Shown here one piece after another: positions 60,742 through 64,000 of a stretch of 64,000 nucleotides of DNA (within the stretch, counting starts at the first letter, position 1; every line of letters begins with the position of its first letter). Position numbers and translations under genes: made by a program. This stretch comes from Clostridiales bacterium. Its GTDB lineage: Bacteria > Bacillota > Clostridia > TANB77 > CAG-508. The stretch covers positions 1-64,000 of the forward strand of contig JAHZIB010000003.1 in assembly GCA_019419955.1 (NCBI GenBank), read 5' to 3'. The notes under the pieces were generated by a model that worked only from the letters and a program-made list of their open reading frames with translations, was not told where the DNA came from and made no database searches.

Positions 60742-63700
60742 ATGAAGAAGAAAATTATGATCTTATTTAGTATTTTGCTAAGTATATTGCTTATATGGTT
60801 AGCAATATACATGGTATTTGTATTGAATAAAGATAAAATAAATGTAGCAACTTCTCTTGCAAGTAAACAATTAAACTCTCGGCGGTTCTGGTTCTGCAAC
60901 ATTGTTAGATACGATACATTTTGGAAAAGATGATTATGGAGATAGATTCTTGTCAATACCTGGTTTTGACGGAAACCCTCAGGTTCATATAGAGACAAAA
61001 GGGCATTTGATTTATTGTATAAATAAAAACGGAGGACAATTGATATATGCACCGACTCCAGAAGAAATAGCAGAAGAAGCAGATTCAATTAATAGTGGAG
61101 GGGGACCTAGCTGGTCTAATAGATGTGCAAGTTATATGTATGATGGTCCAATATCAATGACATATTGGGAGCCAGAGGGTGAAGAAGAAGAAGTTCTTCC
61201 AGATTTAGCTTATCTTATAACATCGTCTGATGATGAGGGTTTAAAACAATATGCAATTTGGAGAAGAGATGGTAATGCTAAAGGAGATGGAATATCAAAT
61301 AATAGAAAAGGAAATGGAGATGAACAGTTTCGTAATCCTGCACTTTTGAAAAAAGCAGATGCACTTCTAAAGGAGTCAGATGCATATGATACATATGAGA
61401 AACAATTAAATGAAAATGCTGAAAAAGATCCAAATAATGTATTAGGTTTAGAAAATACAACTAATCCAGATGAACTTGTAGTATTTAGTGAAGGTGCTGA
61501 ATATGTCAGAATAGGACCATTTTCAATGGATTATACAGAGGGAAAATCAGATGGAGTTACTTTCGGTGGAATCTATGACATGTGGCTAGAAGGCTATAAT
61601 GCTAGTGGAGAAAAAATAGCTGAAAAGATAGAAATAGATAGTTTTATTTTGTTAGATGAAGGTGCAACAAGTACAAACATTCAGGGAGAAGAAGTAAAAC
61701 CAGAATATTTTGAACCAAATACAAGCGATAAAACATATATAGATAAAGAAGAACAAATATATCCTGAGAGTGGTCAAAAGTTTTATGTTAAGTTTAAGAA
61801 TCCTAATTATGGCAAATCGGGAGATGCAAATACAAGGGTTCAAAAAGTTGGGATAAAAGTGGAATTTCAATATATGATTGCAGATGTTAATATAAAAAGA
61901 CTATTTGGAAAGCATGATACAATTTATTATGTAGCATGTGATCATACACCAACTTTAACCCGGTTATATTTGTACATTGACTAGAGTAAGAGTAGGAATT
62001 GCCCAAAGAGAATCTCAAGATGCAATTGAAGCAATTGGAGATAGATATTTATACAAACAGGTAATAACGCTTGTAGGTGATACAGAAAATAGTAGAATTG
62101 GGCTTACGATGAAATTAGGTGGATATACCTGGGAAGATGGAAAACAGGGAAAAGAAACACTAGCAGATGGAGGTATTGCGGGCTCTATATCAAGTGGAAT
62201 ATTTAGTATGGAAAAACCGGATATGGCACTTCCAAATGTGAAAGTTACATTATATGAAGTTGATCCTAGTACGAACAAGTCAAAAAAAGCTGTGCTAATA
62301 ACAACTATTGGTAATGAAATAATACATGATATAAATCCGACTATAACAGATGAAAATGGATATTATCAATTTAATGGTTTAGATATATCTAAAAAATATT
62401 ATGTGAAATTTGAATATAATGGACAGATATATTTGCCAACAGATTATTTAGCTACAGGAAACAACATCGAAAGTATGTATAATACAGAGAGTTGGTATAA
62501 AACTTCTAAGGCCTTAGAAGAACAATCATTAAGAGATAACTTTGATGCACAATTTCAAGAAATAGGTGCGTATCCAACAAATTACAAATCTTCAAATGCA
62601 TTAGGTGCAGGGGAAATGAATGTTGCATTTAATATGTTGGAACTTATGGGATATACTTTAAATAAAAGTGGACAATATGTTCAGGATAAAATGCAATTAG
62701 TAGACGGTTTTGCATTTGATTCTAGAGGATTACAAACGGAAAATTATGTTGAAGGTACAATTTCAAAAAGGATTAAAGAGTATATCTCCTCAAATAAAAA
62801 ATATCCTGATGAAGAAGCATTAAAATTATTATATAAAGATATTGCTGGAGGAGATAAAGAAATATTACAAAAATTACAATTTATATGGGATTGCAATATA
62901 TATGCGTATACAAGCCATGGACAGGGTACTTCTTCAGAATATGATTTATATCCACCTTTTGATAATTTTGTAGTTCATCAGATTAAAGAGACAAAAGGAA
63001 ATGATCCAAATTTGACTTATAAACAAGTATATGATGGTTGGGTAGCAACTAATAATATTAATATGGTATTAAGAGGAGGAAGCAGTGGAGAATATAAGTC
63101 AATTTATGATGGACAATTTTATATAAATTTAGGCTTGTGGAGAAGACAAGAATTTGATATGGCACTTAAGAAAGATATATTTAAAGCAGCATTGAAAATA
63201 AATGGCAAAACAATGGTATATGACTATACACAAAGAGAAATGAATGCAAATGATGGAGTAAATAGTCCATCTGGTCAAGATAATAATACGGCTTGGGATA
63301 TAAATGTAAGGGTTGAAGATGGATATTATGATAATCCGGTAACATATAATAGAGAACTATACGAAGCTGATTATAATTTTGACAGTGAAGCATTAGCACA
63401 TCCTGGTTCAGACTTAGAGGTATATATAACATATATGATAACTGTTAGAAATCAGTCGCAGAGTATTGAAGGAAAGATAACAGAAGTAGTGGATTATTAT
63501 GACGAAGATTATACATTAAAACCAAATTTATCTTGGATAGTATTTGGATATGGTGGAGTTGATGATAATGCATATTATGAGATGATGGCTCAAGACCAAG
63601 AAATAATTGATGATAGTAGTAATTCATTAATAGGGGCATTGGGTAGCTCAGCAGAAACATCTGACCAAAGTATATATCAATCTACAGGAAGTATATCTGG

Positions 63701-64000
63701 ATGTAAAGCTACATATGTAGCAGGTTTAAAAGATCATAGTCTTCAAAGTGGTGAAAGTGCATGTATTTATTTGACATTTCAGGTAAATAGAGGAGAAGGA
63801 GATAAAGGCAATAGATTAAAAATCAAGGAAACAAAAGATAATATAGCAGAAATAAATGGATTTAAAACATTTTATAGAGATGGTACAACACTTCCAAATG
63901 AAGTAACAAAAGGGTCTGGAGATATAGCTGGTTTAGTTGACAGAGATTCAAACCCAGGTAATGTAGATGATGATTTGGCAGGAAAGAACCTAGAAGCAGG
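60742..64000 (+). CDS. giant surface protein (module 2, second gene), partial, two CGG +1 frameshifts
   Basis: AAAGGAGG precedes ATG 60742, and a signal-anchor (IMILFSILLSILLIWLAIYM) follows. The zero frame meets CGG at 60880. Skipping the C leads to GGSGSATLLDTIHFGKDDYG. That frame runs to CGG at 61961; skipping the C again leads to GYICTLTRVRVGIAQRESQD and stays open to the window end. The three pieces align in order with the 49748 product (IYPESGQKFYVKF against IYPEPEQEFYIVY; LGGYTWEDG against LGGHVWEDG; GLWRRQEFDMALKKD against GLWRRQEFDMALRKD). About 1085 residues are visible. The first piece lacks the paired-Cys region of its paralogue. Confidence 0.82.
60880..60884 (+). other. CGG +1 recoding site 5 (surface protein, tandem CGG CGG)
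   Basis: The context is TCT-CGG-CGG-T, with two CGG codons in the zero frame. Skipping the first C gives S-G-G-S-G. Shifting at the second would give S-R-G-S-G. Either restores the downstream frame. Confidence 0.7.
61961..61964 (+). other. CGG +1 recoding site 6 (same surface protein)
   Basis: The context is ACC-CGG-T. CGG is in the current (once-shifted) frame. Skipping C gives GGT and joins to the sequence homologous to the paralogue near its Cna-B-type domain. The unshifted frame stops at 61984. Confidence 0.72.

Noticed and set aside
1..64000. CRISPR arrays, rRNA or tRNA genes
   Set aside because: No regularly spaced direct repeats and no cloverleaf or rRNA-like sequence were found on either strand by eye.

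Overview
The window is a contiguous low-GC chromosome segment from a spore-forming Firmicute of the class Clostridia. The base composition is strongly AT-rich, starts are AGGAGG-type with many TTG/GTG codons, and the genes fit: murF, ddl, mecA, CotF-like coat proteins, Spo0A-like regulators, and a radC-mreBCD-mrdA-minC cluster. It is probably an uncultured gut lineage, but I cannot name it.

Layout. 0.1-3.9 kb: a small leader-like transcription unit, then murF, ddl and yqeK. 4-8.2 kb: a DnaJ-like co-chaperone and a three-gene unit ending in an orphan VirD4/TraG-type ATPase. 8.3-13.1 kb: an SbcD/SbcC-like pair and prfA. 13.2-27.5 kb: a ZIP-family metal transporter gene cut in two by a 13.4-kb integrated element. 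The element carries a large serine recombinase, three Spo0A-type output-domain proteins, a phage-type holin, a large peptidoglycan-binding/DUF1906 protein, a sigma-like pair and a foreign secreted cargo gene. 27.6-37 kb: a GT-C glycosyltransferase, pcrA, coat proteins, an M23 peptidase, mecA and a secreted caspase-like protein. 36.9-43.4 kb: the cell-elongation and division cluster. 43.4-44.4 kb: three small genes on the minus strand. 44.7-64 kb: two tandem copies of a two-gene module for giant membrane-anchored surface proteins; the last gene runs off the window.

The most remarkable signal is translational. Five genes (VirD4-like ATPase, a small membrane protein, the glycosyltransferase, radC, and the last surface protein, which has two sites) are each interrupted by a +1 frameshift. 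At all six places the zero-frame codon at the break is CGG. Skipping its C restores the conserved frame with a GGN glycine codon, including inside the Walker A motif of the ATPase and the JAMM motif of RadC. By eye I found no in-frame CGG in any other native gene among roughly 18,000 codons. The only other in-frame CGGs are two in the foreign cargo gene. This suggests that CGG is not a normal arginine codon here but a +1 frameshift or four-base (CGGN) codon. A systematic sequence error is the main alternative.

Second, the integrated element has clean ends. A 17-bp imperfect inverted repeat flanks a shared core at both junctions, and removing 13,424 bp fuses the two ZIP halves into one in-frame 279-residue protein. 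Excision would therefore switch the metal transporter back on. Several families of structured intergenic repeats are scattered through the window.
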